From JAQBQQ01 sp964633955 (GTDB lineage: Bacteria; Patescibacteriota; Gracilibacteria; Peribacterales; Peribacteraceae), in NCBI GenBank assembly GCA_964633955.1, contig CAZWIA010000008.1, positions 1 to 35,035 of the forward strand: a stretch of 35,035 bases of DNA. Direction: 5' to 3'. The notes under the pieces are model-generated. The model had not been told where the DNA came from. It worked only from the letters and a program-made list of their open reading frames with translations, and ran no database searches. Each line of letters begins with the position of its first letter. Positions within the stretch are counted from its first letter, which is position 1. This document shows positions 14,463 to 21,674 of this stretch, piece after piece. The translations under genes and the position numbers were made by a program.

Positions 14463-14933
14463 CTACGCCTGAATGGTGATGGTCCCGGTCATCTCCCGGT
14501 GCCCCGGCCCGCACGGCACGTTGCAGCGGAAACTGAAGGTGCCCGTCCGGTCCGTGGGCAGGGGAATTTCTCTGGTCTCCCCCTCCGCCACCTTCACATC
14601 CACGCCCAGTTCCGGAATAGCAATGCCGTGCTCCCCCTCCTCGCCCGTGACCACCAGCACCACCTGCTCCCCCTGCTTGGCCGTGATGGCGCTGGGGCTG
14701 AACTCCCAGTTCAACATGCCCACCTCAATGCGGCGCACGTCTCCGGCGGCCGCCTGGCTGCCCGCATCCTGGCTGGTTGCCGCGGAGGACGCACCCTCAT
14801 CCGTGATGCCCACGGACGGAGCGGAGCTGGAAGAGACCGTCTCCTCCGTCTCATCCAGATCAATCTGCGGCTGGGAGGAACACGCGGCAAGGAACAGGGA
14901 TACAGAGAGGAGAGCGAGAGCGGAGCGGCGCAT
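14463..14933 (-). CDS. CuA-type cupredoxin lipoprotein
   Basis: A 156-residue protein. Its signal peptide ends in a lipobox (LFLAAC, Cys18), so it should be an exported lipoprotein. A Ser/Glu-rich linker (about residues 20-65) tethers a C-terminal cupredoxin domain. Copper ligands are visible: His in EHGIAIP, and CNVPCGPGHREM, which is the CxxxCxxxHxxM motif of the binuclear CuA site in cytochrome oxidase subunit II and N2O reductase. No oxidase subunit I is in the window, so it could instead be an electron carrier or copper chaperone. ATG 14933 is chosen as it begins the signal peptide (MRRSALALL). It is in a minus-strand cluster with the genes on both sides. Confidence 0.85.
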   Translation of the reverse strand: MRRSALALLSVSLFLAACSSQPQIDLDETEETVSSSSAPSVGITDEGASSAATSQDAGSQAAAGDVRRIEVGMLNWEFSPSAITAKQGEQVVLVVTGEEGEHGIAIPELGVDVKVAEGETREIPLPTDRTGTFSFRCNVPCGPGHREMTGTITIQA

Positions 14934-15038
14934 GGGACGCGGGAAACAGAACAAAGAGGCTCCATGGTATGGCGAGCCGTCAGGCGGAGCAAGCAACTGC
15001 ATGAAGAATATGCAGGCACATCGGGCACCGCGTACCCG

Positions 15039-15701
15039 CTACACCGTCTCCAGCATGTTCACTCCCTCCGTCCCGGGCCTGTCCGCATGGTCCCGTGAGT
15101 AGGCGTGCAGCTTGGCCTTGGGTTGGAAGTACCGCGCGGTGACCGCCATGAGCGCCGCGCAGAGCGTCAGGCCCATGCACCAGAAGAGCCAGTGCTCGTA
15201 AGCCGGAGCCATGGTGGGAAACCACTGCTCCGTCACCGCGTACTTTCCTCGGATGGCGATCAGGATCATGCCCACCACCGTCCAGGCGTAGTAGTCCTTG
15301 GGGAACGGCCCTATCCACTGAGGGAACCACCAGACATACTGCGCGGAAAACCGCTGCCAGCCAAAGTACGGGTTCAGGGTGAACCACAGGAAATCCTCAT
15401 ACAGGAGCAGCGTCACAAAGGCCGCCAAGATGAGCAGCTCCATCTCCCCGGACCAGCCCCTAAGCAGCGCGGGAAAGTGGAACAGTGCAAAGAGGAACGT
15501 GAGCAGGTACACGTGGTACCCGGTCAGCGGCTTCCCCTGCAGGAACCACCGGAGGACGGGCGCCTCTATCTTCCACGTGGGCAGGGCGCTCCCCCACCCG
15601 TGCGGCCCCTCCACCTGGATCTCCAGCTTGGCCAGCAGCACCGCCAGCCCAAAGAGGAACAGGTGCAGCCCAAGGAGCATGGCAGGATCCAGGGAAGGCA
15701 T
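15039..15701 (-). CDS. Polytopic membrane protein, unknown, upstream of the cupredoxin gene
   Basis: A 220-residue protein with about five or six hydrophobic segments, for example LLGLHLFLFGLAVLLAKL, YHVYLLTFLFALFHFPAL, LLILAAFVTLLLYEDFLW and LFWCMGLTLCAALMAVTA. Conserved-looking aromatic residues (FTLNPYFGW, WWFPQW) lie in the loops. No catalytic motif is recognised. It precedes the cupredoxin and His/Cys-rich genes in the same orientation, with about 105 nt before the cupredoxin start, so the three may form an envelope metal or electron-transfer unit; that is inference. The start at ATG 15701 follows a TATACT box 19 nt upstream. Confidence 0.65.
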   Translation of the reverse strand: MPSLDPAMLLGLHLFLFGLAVLLAKLEIQVEGPHGWGSALPTWKIEAPVLRWFLQGKPLTGYHVYLLTFLFALFHFPALLRGWSGEMELLILAAFVTLLLYEDFLWFTLNPYFGWQRFSAQYVWWFPQWIGPFPKDYYAWTVVGMILIAIRGKYAVTEQWFPTMAPAYEHWLFWCMGLTLCAALMAVTARYFQPKAKLHAYSRDHADRPGTEGVNMLETV

Positions 15702-15720
15702 GAGGGTGGGTGTTGGCTAT

Positions 15721-15726
15721 AGTATA
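15721..15726 (-). promoter_or_regulatory. -10 box TATACT for the membrane protein/cupredoxin cluster
   Basis: TATACT lies 19 nt before the ATG at 15701 on the minus strand. Confidence 0.35.
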
Positions 15727-15820
15727 CAGAAAAAGGCGGATTTCCGCCACAGTTCGCTCTGAGCAGCCCCGCTTCGTCCTCCGCAAAGTAGCCGCTCGCT
15801 TCTCTGTGCTGAAATTTGGG

Positions 15821-15896
15821 TGGTGCCACCGGCCGGGATTGAACCGGCGACCCCGGGCTTATGAGTCCCGTGCTCTACCAACTGAGCTACAGTGGC
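15821..15896 (-). tRNA. tRNA-Met (anticodon CAU)
   Basis: A 76-nt tRNA with CCA encoded (15821-15823). The acceptor stem GCCACTG pairs with CGGTGGC, with G1-C72, so it is not an initiator type. The anticodon loop is CTCATAA with CAU; a T-arm of CCGG/CCGG around TTCAATC is present. Positions 31 and 39 give an A-G mismatch in the anticodon stem. It is either elongator Met or the Ile tRNA that is lysidine-modified; sequence alone does not settle this. Confidence 0.9.
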
Positions 15897-15995
15897 ATGG
15901 AATACCTTGGAGCTGTAATGATCAGCCGACCGAGCTATGTGCGCTTTCTATCACGCTCCGCTCCGCGGAGCTAGGCAACTGAGCTACAGTGGCAT
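15879..15995. repeat. Duplicated 5' end of tRNA-Met (20-nt direct repeat)
   Basis: CAACTGAGCTACAGTGGCAT occurs at 15879-15898 (5' end of the tRNA plus two bases) and again at 15976-15995. Between them lies tRNA-like debris (a GAGCTA word and a GCTCCGCGGAGC palindrome). The remaining stretch to 16246 has no supported gene. It includes a perfect 8-bp hairpin GCGCGGAT/ATCCGCGC at 16084-16104. Confidence 0.6.
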
Positions 15996-16246
15996 ACTGG
16001 TCGATCTTGAAACGATCAAACGCCTAACGGAGCCGTAGTATGACAAGCCGGGAGGTCCGGGAAAAGGCATTTTCTCAACCGTAGCGCGGATTCGTTATCC
16101 GCGCGGGTCCAAAAGGAGAACGAGCTCGATGGTAGTTCCTAGCATGGGAATCCGTTCCGCCAGGATCCCCTACCCCCCGCGCCAAGAGGGGTGTACATTG
16201 GCAGGCAATCTTAGGGGGATAGCCTCCTGAGCGTTCTAGAAGTGCC

Positions 16247-16984
16247 ATGAGCCACATTCTGGTCTGCCTGCACGGCTGGGGGGGATCCAAAGAGAGCTTC
16301 ACGGAGCTCAAGGGCGCGCTGCGCAAGACGGGAATGGAGATTCACACGCCGGATCTGCCGGGGTTTGGGGAGGAACCGGATCCGCCACGGCCCTGGAGCG
16401 TCTCTGACTACGCGGACTGGGTGGAGGAATACCTGAAGAGGAACCAGATTCATGACCAGCCCCTGAGCCTCCTGGGCCACTCCCACGGCGGGCGCATCTG
16501 CCTGGTCCTGGCCGCGCGGAAGAAACTGAAGATCCAGCACCTCTACCTGTGCGCGGCGGCGGGCATCAGCCGGCCCAAGCACGCCAAGCGGCTCCTGGGC
16601 CTGATGCTGGCCAAGGGCGGCAAAGCGCTCCTCTCCCTGCCCGGCGCCAAGGCCCTGCAGCCGATCGGGAAGAAGATGCTCTACAAGCTCATCCGCGTGC
16701 ATGATTACGAACGGGCCTCCGACGTGATGCGCCAGACGCTCATCCAAGTCACGCGGGAGGATCTGCGGCCCGTGCTGCCTAAGGTCACGGCCCCCACGGA
16801 CATCTTCTGGGGCATTGACGACCAGATGACGCCGGTGGCGGACGGGAAGCTGATGCATGAGGCGATCCGCGGGAGCCGCCTGCACCTCTTCCCCGGCGTG
16901 CGTCACCGGGTGCACCGGGACCGGGCGGAGGAGATTGCGGCAGTCATCATCCAGGAAACGGAGGAGATGGACAGGGATCCCTGA
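16247..16984 (+). CDS. Alpha/beta hydrolase
   Basis: A 245-residue single-domain alpha/beta hydrolase. An oxyanion-hole HGWGGS is at residues 9-14. The nucleophile elbow GHSHGG (Ser at about 79) follows SLLGHSHGGR, the acid is in FWGIDDQMTP, and the histidine is in GVRHRVHRDR, so the full triad is present. No signal peptide is seen, so it should be cytosolic. Substrate is unknown; the family includes esterases, lipases and C-C hydrolases. It lies 52 nt upstream of the MurF-like gene in the same direction. In this context a role in envelope metabolism is possible but unproven. Confidence 0.85.
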   Translation: MSHILVCLHGWGGSKESFTELKGALRKTGMEIHTPDLPGFGEEPDPPRPWSVSDYADWVEEYLKRNQIHDQPLSLLGHSHGGRICLVLAARKKLKIQHLYLCAAAGISRPKHAKRLLGLMLAKGGKALLSLPGAKALQPIGKKMLYKLIRVHDYERASDVMRQTLIQVTREDLRPVLPKVTAPTDIFWGIDDQMTPVADGKLMHEAIRGSRLHLFPGVRHRVHRDRAEEIAAVIIQETEEMDRDP

Positions 16985-17017
16985 GGAAACCCGGTTCCGC
17001 TCCGGCCCATCCGGCAG

Positions 17018-17023
17018 TACACT
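17018..17023 (+). promoter_or_regulatory. -10-like box TACACT before the MurF-like gene
   Basis: TACACT lies 13 nt before the ATG at 17037, within the short gap after the hydrolase gene. It is a weaker candidate than those with 6-10 nt spacing. Confidence 0.25.
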
Positions 17024-17036
17024 GCGGGACATCGGC

Positions 17037-18644
17037 ATGTTTGAGCTGTTCATTACCGGCGCGGTCATCCTGGCCTGCCTATCCCCGGCGCTCACGCTGT
17101 CCGCCCTGTGGCAGCAGAAAGAATGGCGGTGGGACAGGCTCCTGGAACACCTGCGGCGGGAGGGCTGGCTGAAGTCGCTCTACGGCCGCGCGCGGCCGCC
17201 GCTCTACGGCGGCTACCTGGTCGCCTTGGCCGCACTCTCCGTCCTGCGGCCCGGAGGCTGGGTCTTCTGGGAGTCCGGCCTCATGCTGCTCACCTTGACC
17301 TTGGGAGCCCTGCTCAGCGCTGCGCAGCTCCTCCTGCGCCGCCAGCGCCGCCCGGTATGGACGGCTAAGGCGATGCTCCTGACCGCACTCAGCCTGCTGC
17401 CGCCCATCATGGCAGCGGGCGGCAGCCTGTTTTTGGATGCCGGCGGCGCGCCGCCGGCTACCCGCGCGCTCCCGCTCCTTCTCCTGAGCCTCCCTCTCCT
17501 GCCGGCGCTCCAGCCCGTCTGGACGGCTCTGGCCTGGGCCGTGCTCCGCCCGCTGGATCTGCTCCTCAAGCGCCGGACCTTCCGCGCGGCACGGGCGGCC
17601 CGACTGGCGCGCAAGGACATGGCAGTGATCGGCATTGCGGGCTGCGCCGGGAAGACCACCACCAAGGAGCTGATCGCGCAGCTTCTGGCCGATCTCTCCC
17701 CACTCGTGACACCGGAGCACGTGAACACGGAACTGGGCGTGGCCAAGTGGCTGCTCCGGGAGCTATCCAGAGCCAAAGGACGCTCAGGGGAGCAACCGGG
17801 GGTGATGGTGGTGGAGATGGGCGCGTACGCCGTGGGGGAGGTGGCACTCCTGGCGGAGGTCATCCGGCCCACCATCGGCGTCATCACGCTCACCAGCAAC
17901 CAGCACCTGGCGCTCTTTGGATCAGAAGAGGCCATCATGGAATCCAACCGGGAGCTCATCCGGGCACTGCCGGCAACCGGCCACCTCTTTCTAAACGGGG
18001 ATGACCCCGCCACGCACGGACTCAGGGACACCCGGAACATCCCAACCACCATCGTGGGCCGGTCGGCGGCAAGCACGCTTGCGGCACGCGACGCGGAGGA
18101 GGACGGGGACGGCCTGCGATTCACCGCGCTCCACCACGCCTTCCGCGCGCCGCTCCACGGCCTCCACAACGTCACCAATATCCTCCTGGCCCTAGGTGTT
18201 GCGCAGCACTTGGGCATCAAGAGCGCGCGCATGGCAGAACTGCTCCGGCACGCGTCCGGTCCCGCGCGCACGTTCACCGTGCGGGAGCGCGGCGGCGTGA
18301 CCGTGCTGGATGATACCCACAACGCCAGCCAGGCCAGCGTGAGCGCAGCCATCCGGTGGGCGCGGAACCGGCCGGAAGAGCGGAAGATCCTCCTCTTCAG
18401 CGGGATCATCGAGCTGGGACCGGCGCAGGCGCAGGTCCACCGCGCGCTGGGCGCAGAAGCAGCTAAGGTGTTCAGCCAGGTGACAGTGCTTGATCCGATC
18501 CTGGCTGAGCCCTTCCAAGCCGGCTACGGCAAGCCCCTCACGTCCCTCTCCGCGGTCAAGCCGCTCACACCCGGCTCGCTCCTGGTCTGCGTGGGCCGGA
18601 TGCCACAGAGCACGATCAATCGTTTCCTGCCCGATCAAATCTGA
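17037..18644 (+). CDS. Mur ligase of MurF type with N-terminal membrane domain
   Basis: A 535-residue protein. Residues about 1-190 contain several hydrophobic segments (LFITGAVILACLSPALTL, LVALAALSVL, LMLLTLTLGALL, LLLLSLPLLPAL). The rest is a Mur ligase: ATP loop GIAGCAGKTTTKEL at about 199-212, VVEMGAYAVGEVALLAEV, LTSNQHLALFG, HGLHNVTNILLALG and DDTHNASQASVSAAI, matching MurF (normally DDAYNANP). MurF adds D-Ala-D-Ala to the UDP-MurNAc-tripeptide in the cytosol; the membrane fusion would place it close to MraY. No separate soluble MurF is seen here. Another amide ligase of the MurF fold is the alternative. The start is ATG 17037. Confidence 0.8.
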   Translation: MFELFITGAVILACLSPALTLSALWQQKEWRWDRLLEHLRREGWLKSLYGRARPPLYGGYLVALAALSVLRPGGWVFWESGLMLLTLTLGALLSAAQLLLRRQRRPVWTAKAMLLTALSLLPPIMAAGGSLFLDAGGAPPATRALPLLLLSLPLLPALQPVWTALAWAVLRPLDLLLKRRTFRAARAARLARKDMAVIGIAGCAGKTTTKELIAQLLADLSPLVTPEHVNTELGVAKWLLRELSRAKGRSGEQPGVMVVEMGAYAVGEVALLAEVIRPTIGVITLTSNQHLALFGSEEAIMESNRELIRALPATGHLFLNGDDPATHGLRDTRNIPTTIVGRSAASTLAARDAEEDGDGLRFTALHHAFRAPLHGLHNVTNILLALGVAQHLGIKSARMAELLRHASGPARTFTVRERGGVTVLDDTHNASQASVSAAIRWARNRPEERKILLFSGIIELGPAQAQVHRALGAEAAKVFSQVTVLDPILAEPFQAGYGKPLTSLSAVKPLTPGSLLVCVGRMPQSTINRFLPDQI

Positions 18645-18646
18645 AA

Positions 18647-18712
18647 ATCGCGGGTTGTAAACCCGCTCTCGTTCATGACGCACTCATTATCAATTGTCCA
18701 TTATTAATTGGC
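18647..18712. repeat. Heptad array ATTATCA family plus a GCGGGTT hairpin
   Basis: CGCGGGTTGTAAACCCGC (18649-18666) forms a hairpin just after the MurF-like stop. It is followed by ATTATCA ATTGTCC ATTATTA ATTGG (18686-18712). The last unit contains the TTG start codon of the next gene. Confidence 0.6.
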
Positions 18713-19976
18713 GCAGCCTATCCACCACACCTTCGGCCCGCTCGCGGATGACCGGCAGTGCCTGAGGGCGCTCGGCATGACGTACGCGCCGTGGCGGTAC
18801 AAGGACGGCCAGAGCAAGCGGCGCCTCAAGCGGGCGCTGGCGGAGTATTTCCGGGCGGATACCTTCCTCTTTGCTTCCGGCCGGGAGGCGCTCCTGGCTT
18901 TCCTCCGGTCAATTGAGCTCCAGCCCGGCGATGAGGTCATCGTGCAGGGCTACACCTGCATCGTGGTCCCAAACGCCATCCACGCCGCCGGCGGACGGGC
19001 CGTCTACGCGGACATCACGCGTGACACGCTGAACCTGGACGTGGCGGATGTGGAACGCCGGATCACTGGTCGAACAAAAGCCGTCATCTGCCAGCACACC
19101 TTTGGCATTCCCGCCCCGGTGCAGGAGCTGCGGCAGCTCTGCATCCGCCACAGCCTGCTCCTCATAGAGGACTGCGCGCACGTGATCCCGGACGACCGGG
19201 GACCGGCGGAAATCGGCATGCTGGGAGACGCGGTCCTCCTCAGCTTTGGCCGGGACAAGGCCATTTCCGGCGTGGGGGGCGGGGCCATGGTGGTCCGCCA
19301 TGAGCCGTCACTGGAACCCCTCCAAGCGCTCGAACACCATGCCAAACCTCTCTCCTGGTGGCGCATCAACCACTTCCTCAGCTATCCCCTGCTCTACCGC
19401 CGCGCCCTGCCCGTCTACCGGCTGGGCCTGGGCAAGTTCTACCTGCGCGTGCAGAGATGGCTGGGCCGCCTCATCCCCATCACCACCGACCGGGAGAAAG
19501 CCGGTGAGATGGATCCCACCCTGCACGCGATGCCGAACGCCTGCGCCTTCCTGGCACTGGATCAGTTCAGGCGCCTCAGGCAGCTGAACGACCACCGGCG
19601 GCGGCTCACTGCGGCGTACCTGAAGCTCTGCCGGGAGGCGGGCTGGCTCAAGAAGCATTCCCCCGTCTACGTTCCCCGCGCCGTGCAATCGGCCTTACCG
19701 CTCCAGAAATTCCCGCTGTTCACAAGCAACACGGAGCAGATCCGGTCCACGCTGAAACCAAACGGTATGTACTTAGAAGATGGCTGGACCAACTGCGTGG
19801 TGTGCCCCGCCGCCGCGGATGAGGAGTCCGCCGGCTACGAGCGAGGGTGCGCCCGCCAGGCGGAAGCGGTTGCCCAGTCCATCCTCTCTCTGCCAGCGCA
19901 TCCGACGATGCCGCTCAAGGCCGCGCCGAGGCTCGTGACCCTCCTCAGGGCCGCAATCAGCCAGGCGCGGCGCTGA
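18708..19976 (+). CDS. DegT/DnrJ/EryC1-type PLP-dependent aminotransferase
   Basis: A 422-residue fold-type I PLP enzyme of the sugar aminotransferase group. FASGREALLAFLRS near residue 56 is the phosphate-binding start, followed by VIVQGYTCIVVPNAI, an IEDCAH motif (PLP-binding Asp at about 155) and the Schiff-base lysine in LSFGRDKAISGVGGGAMVV at about 185. Members aminate nucleotide-linked sugars for glycans and antibiotics. The start is a TTG at 18708 in the last repeat unit; an in-frame TAA lies directly before it. The gene is followed after 45 nt by the FemAB-like gene, so a cell-wall or surface-glycan role is likely. Confidence 0.85.
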   Translation: MAQPIHHTFGPLADDRQCLRALGMTYAPWRYKDGQSKRRLKRALAEYFRADTFLFASGREALLAFLRSIELQPGDEVIVQGYTCIVVPNAIHAAGGRAVYADITRDTLNLDVADVERRITGRTKAVICQHTFGIPAPVQELRQLCIRHSLLLIEDCAHVIPDDRGPAEIGMLGDAVLLSFGRDKAISGVGGGAMVVRHEPSLEPLQALEHHAKPLSWWRINHFLSYPLLYRRALPVYRLGLGKFYLRVQRWLGRLIPITTDREKAGEMDPTLHAMPNACAFLALDQFRRLRQLNDHRRRLTAAYLKLCREAGWLKKHSPVYVPRAVQSALPLQKFPLFTSNTEQIRSTLKPNGMYLEDGWTNCVVCPAAADEESAGYERGCARQAEAVAQSILSLPAHPTMPLKAAPRLVTLLRAAISQARR

Positions 19977-20008
19977 AGCCAGGCTCGCTTTCCGCGCTCC
20001 CCCTCCTG

Positions 20009-20014
20009 CATACT
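20009..20014 (+). promoter_or_regulatory. -10-like box CATACT before the FemAB-like gene
   Basis: TGCATACT lies 7 nt before the ATG at 20022. It differs from TATACT at the first base. Confidence 0.3.
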
Positions 20015-20021
20015 GGGCCGG

Positions 20022-21134
20022 ATGGACGTGCGCCGCGCCACCGACCAAACCGCTTGGGATGCGTTCCTCGCTGCCCAGCGCTTCTCTCCGTTCCTCCAGA
20101 GCTGGACCATGGGGGAGGTCTACGGCGCGCTGAACCAGAAGGCGATCAGGCTCGAGGTTCGAGACGGAATGACGACGATCGGCATTTGCCAGGCGATCCT
20201 CGTACCCGCCCGGCGCGGCAAGCACCTCTCCGTCCCCTACGGTCCGGTCTTGACCGATCGCGCGGCCTTGGAGCCGCTCCTGTCCGAACTCATTAGTGTG
20301 GCCCGCGAGCACGGCTGCAGCTTCATCCGCCTGAGCCCCCACTGGCCAACTCAAGACGAACCGATCCCCGGAACGCGACCGGCGCCTCTACACCTGCTGG
20401 CGGAACATCTGTGGTATTTGCCGCTGACCGATCAGGACCCATGGGAACCAGAAGGAGGAATCAAGAATAATGAATCACGGAAAGCGAATTCGCCTGATTC
20501 TCGATTCATCCTTCATAATTCTGCCCTGTTGGACGATCAGCTGATGAGAGGTATGCGCTCCACCGCCCGCAACCTCATCCGTCGCGCGGAGAAGGAAGGC
20601 GTCACCATCCAGCGCTCCACCAAGCCGAACGAGGATGTTCGGCATTTCCTCCGCCTGCACGAGGATACCCGCAAGCGCCATGGCTTCACGCCGTACACGG
20701 ACCGCTTCTTCCGGGAGCAGGTGCGGCAGTTTGCGGACCGGGACCAGTGCTCCGTGTACCTGGCGCGCTACCAGACAGAAGTCATTGCCGCGTCCATCCA
20801 CATGCACTGGGGCAAGGAGACCAGTTACCACCACGGGGCCAGCTCCACGGCGCACAGGAAGATCCCCGCCAGCTACCTCCTGCAGTGGCAAGCCATCACG
20901 GACGCCCGGGACCGCGGGGATGCGATCTATAATTTCTGGGGCATCGCGCCCGTAAAACAGGACTCGAGCGAACCGCTGCACCCCAACCACCCCTTTGCCG
21001 GCGTGACGCTCTTCAAGACCGGCTTTGGGGGCAAGCTCCTGAATCTGCAACATTGTTCCGATCTCCCCCTCTCCCCCGCCTACCGCCTCACCCGGGCCAT
21101 CGAGCAGTGGCGCAAGTGGCGGCGGGGGTTCTGA
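20022..21134 (+). CDS. FemAB/GNAT-type peptidoglycan amino-acid transferase
   Basis: A 370-residue protein with the double GNAT layout of the FemAB family, which moves amino acids from aminoacyl-tRNA onto lipid II side chains at the inner face of the membrane. Visible marks: early FLQSWTMGEVYGAL, LSVPYGPVL, the long helix RSTARNLIRRAEKEGV, YLARYQTEVIAASIHMHWG, HHGASSTAHRKIPASYLLQW and the C-terminal DAIYNFWGIAP followed by GVTLFKTGFGG. About 22 residues (146-168, NNESRKANSPDSRFILHNSA) come from a palindromic heptad array inserted in frame between the two domains. With the MurL, MurD2 and MurF-like genes it forms a cell-wall theme in this region. Confidence 0.85.
   Translation: MDVRRATDQTAWDAFLAAQRFSPFLQSWTMGEVYGALNQKAIRLEVRDGMTTIGICQAILVPARRGKHLSVPYGPVLTDRAALEPLLSELISVAREHGCSFIRLSPHWPTQDEPIPGTRPAPLHLLAEHLWYLPLTDQDPWEPEGGIKNNESRKANSPDSRFILHNSALLDDQLMRGMRSTARNLIRRAEKEGVTIQRSTKPNEDVRHFLRLHEDTRKRHGFTPYTDRFFREQVRQFADRDQCSVYLARYQTEVIAASIHMHWGKETSYHHGASSTAHRKIPASYLLQWQAITDARDRGDAIYNFWGIAPVKQDSSEPLHPNHPFAGVTLFKTGFGGKLLNLQHCSDLPLSPAYRLTRAIEQWRKWRRGF
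20459..20523. repeat. Palindromic heptad array inside the femAB-like gene, GAATCAA family
   Basis: Left arm (20459-20492) GAATCAA GAATAAT GAATCAC GGAAAGC GAATTCG; right arm (20499-20523) is the reverse complement of GAATTAT GAAGGAT GAATCGA. It is read through without a stop in the gene's frame. Confidence 0.8.
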
Positions 21135-21197
21135 TGCCTCAGTCCATCAAAACCTAAAAACTCGCCACCAGCAACTCGTCTGTACGCGCACCGCTGC

Positions 21198-21203
21198 TAC
21201 ACT
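21198..21203 (+). promoter_or_regulatory. Extended -10 box TACACT
   Basis: TGCTACACT lies 6 nt before the ATG at 21210, with no Shine-Dalgarno sequence. Confidence 0.45.
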
Positions 21204-21209
21204 CCGCCC

Positions 21210-21602
21210 ATGTCGAGCTCGGCGCCCCAGCCTAAGACACCCGAAGAGAAGCTGAACGCCATCCTGGCGTACGTGGAGAAGCAGGACCACCGCGAGCGGC
21301 GGCGGGCGTTCATGGGTGCCTTCCGTCAGCTCCTGTCCCTGGTCTCCCTGGGGATCTTCCTCTACGCCGGCTGGTACATGTACGCGCACCAGGATGAGCT
21401 GCTGGATACCGTTCTCCGCAAATCCACGGACTACGCGTTGCAGGCGGCGGAGGACCGGCAGGCAACCGGCGCTACAGGCAGCACCATGCAGGTGCTCCTG
21501 GATGAGCAGTTTGTGGATCGGCTCACAGACAGGCTCCTGGAGAAAGCGGTGGAGCAGCAGAAGCAACAGGGAACGCAGAGCGCGGCGCAGCCAGAATCGT
21601 GA
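21210..21602 (+). CDS. Small single-pass membrane protein, unknown
   Basis: A 130-residue protein. Its N-terminal helix is charged (PEEKLNAILAYVEKQDHRERRRAFM). One hydrophobic segment follows (LLSLVSLGIFLYAGWYMYA, about residues 41-59). The Glu/Gln-rich C-terminal helix (DEQFVDRLTDRLLEKAVEQQ) should be amphipathic. The basic stretch before the hydrophobic segment suggests the N-terminus is in the cytosol. No family is recognised. It has its own promoter-like box and stands alone between the femAB-like gene and a palindromic array shared with the convergent lipoprotein gene. Confidence 0.65.
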   Translation: MSSSAPQPKTPEEKLNAILAYVEKQDHRERRRAFMGAFRQLLSLVSLGIFLYAGWYMYAHQDELLDTVLRKSTDYALQAAEDRQATGATGSTMQVLLDEQFVDRLTDRLLEKAVEQQKQQGTQSAAQPES

Positions 21603-21613
21603 ACAGGCCTGAC

Positions 21614-21671
21614 GCGTTGCGACGTTACAAGGTTGCAAGGTTGCAAGGTTGCAACGTTGCGACCTTGTAAC
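21614..21671. repeat. Palindromic array, 8-nt GTTGCAAG family (convergent gap)
   Basis: GTTACAAG GTTGCAAG GTTGCAAG GTTGCAAC GTTGC, closed by GCGACCTTGTAAC, which is the near-exact reverse complement of the first 13 bases. It is the only 8-nt-period array of the window and lies between two convergent stops. Confidence 0.75.
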
Positions 21672-21674
21672 ACC

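Noticed and set aside
15879..15995. attL/attR of an integrated element at tRNA-Met
   Set aside because: The repeated part is the tRNA 5' end, only about 100 bp is enclosed and there is no integrase.
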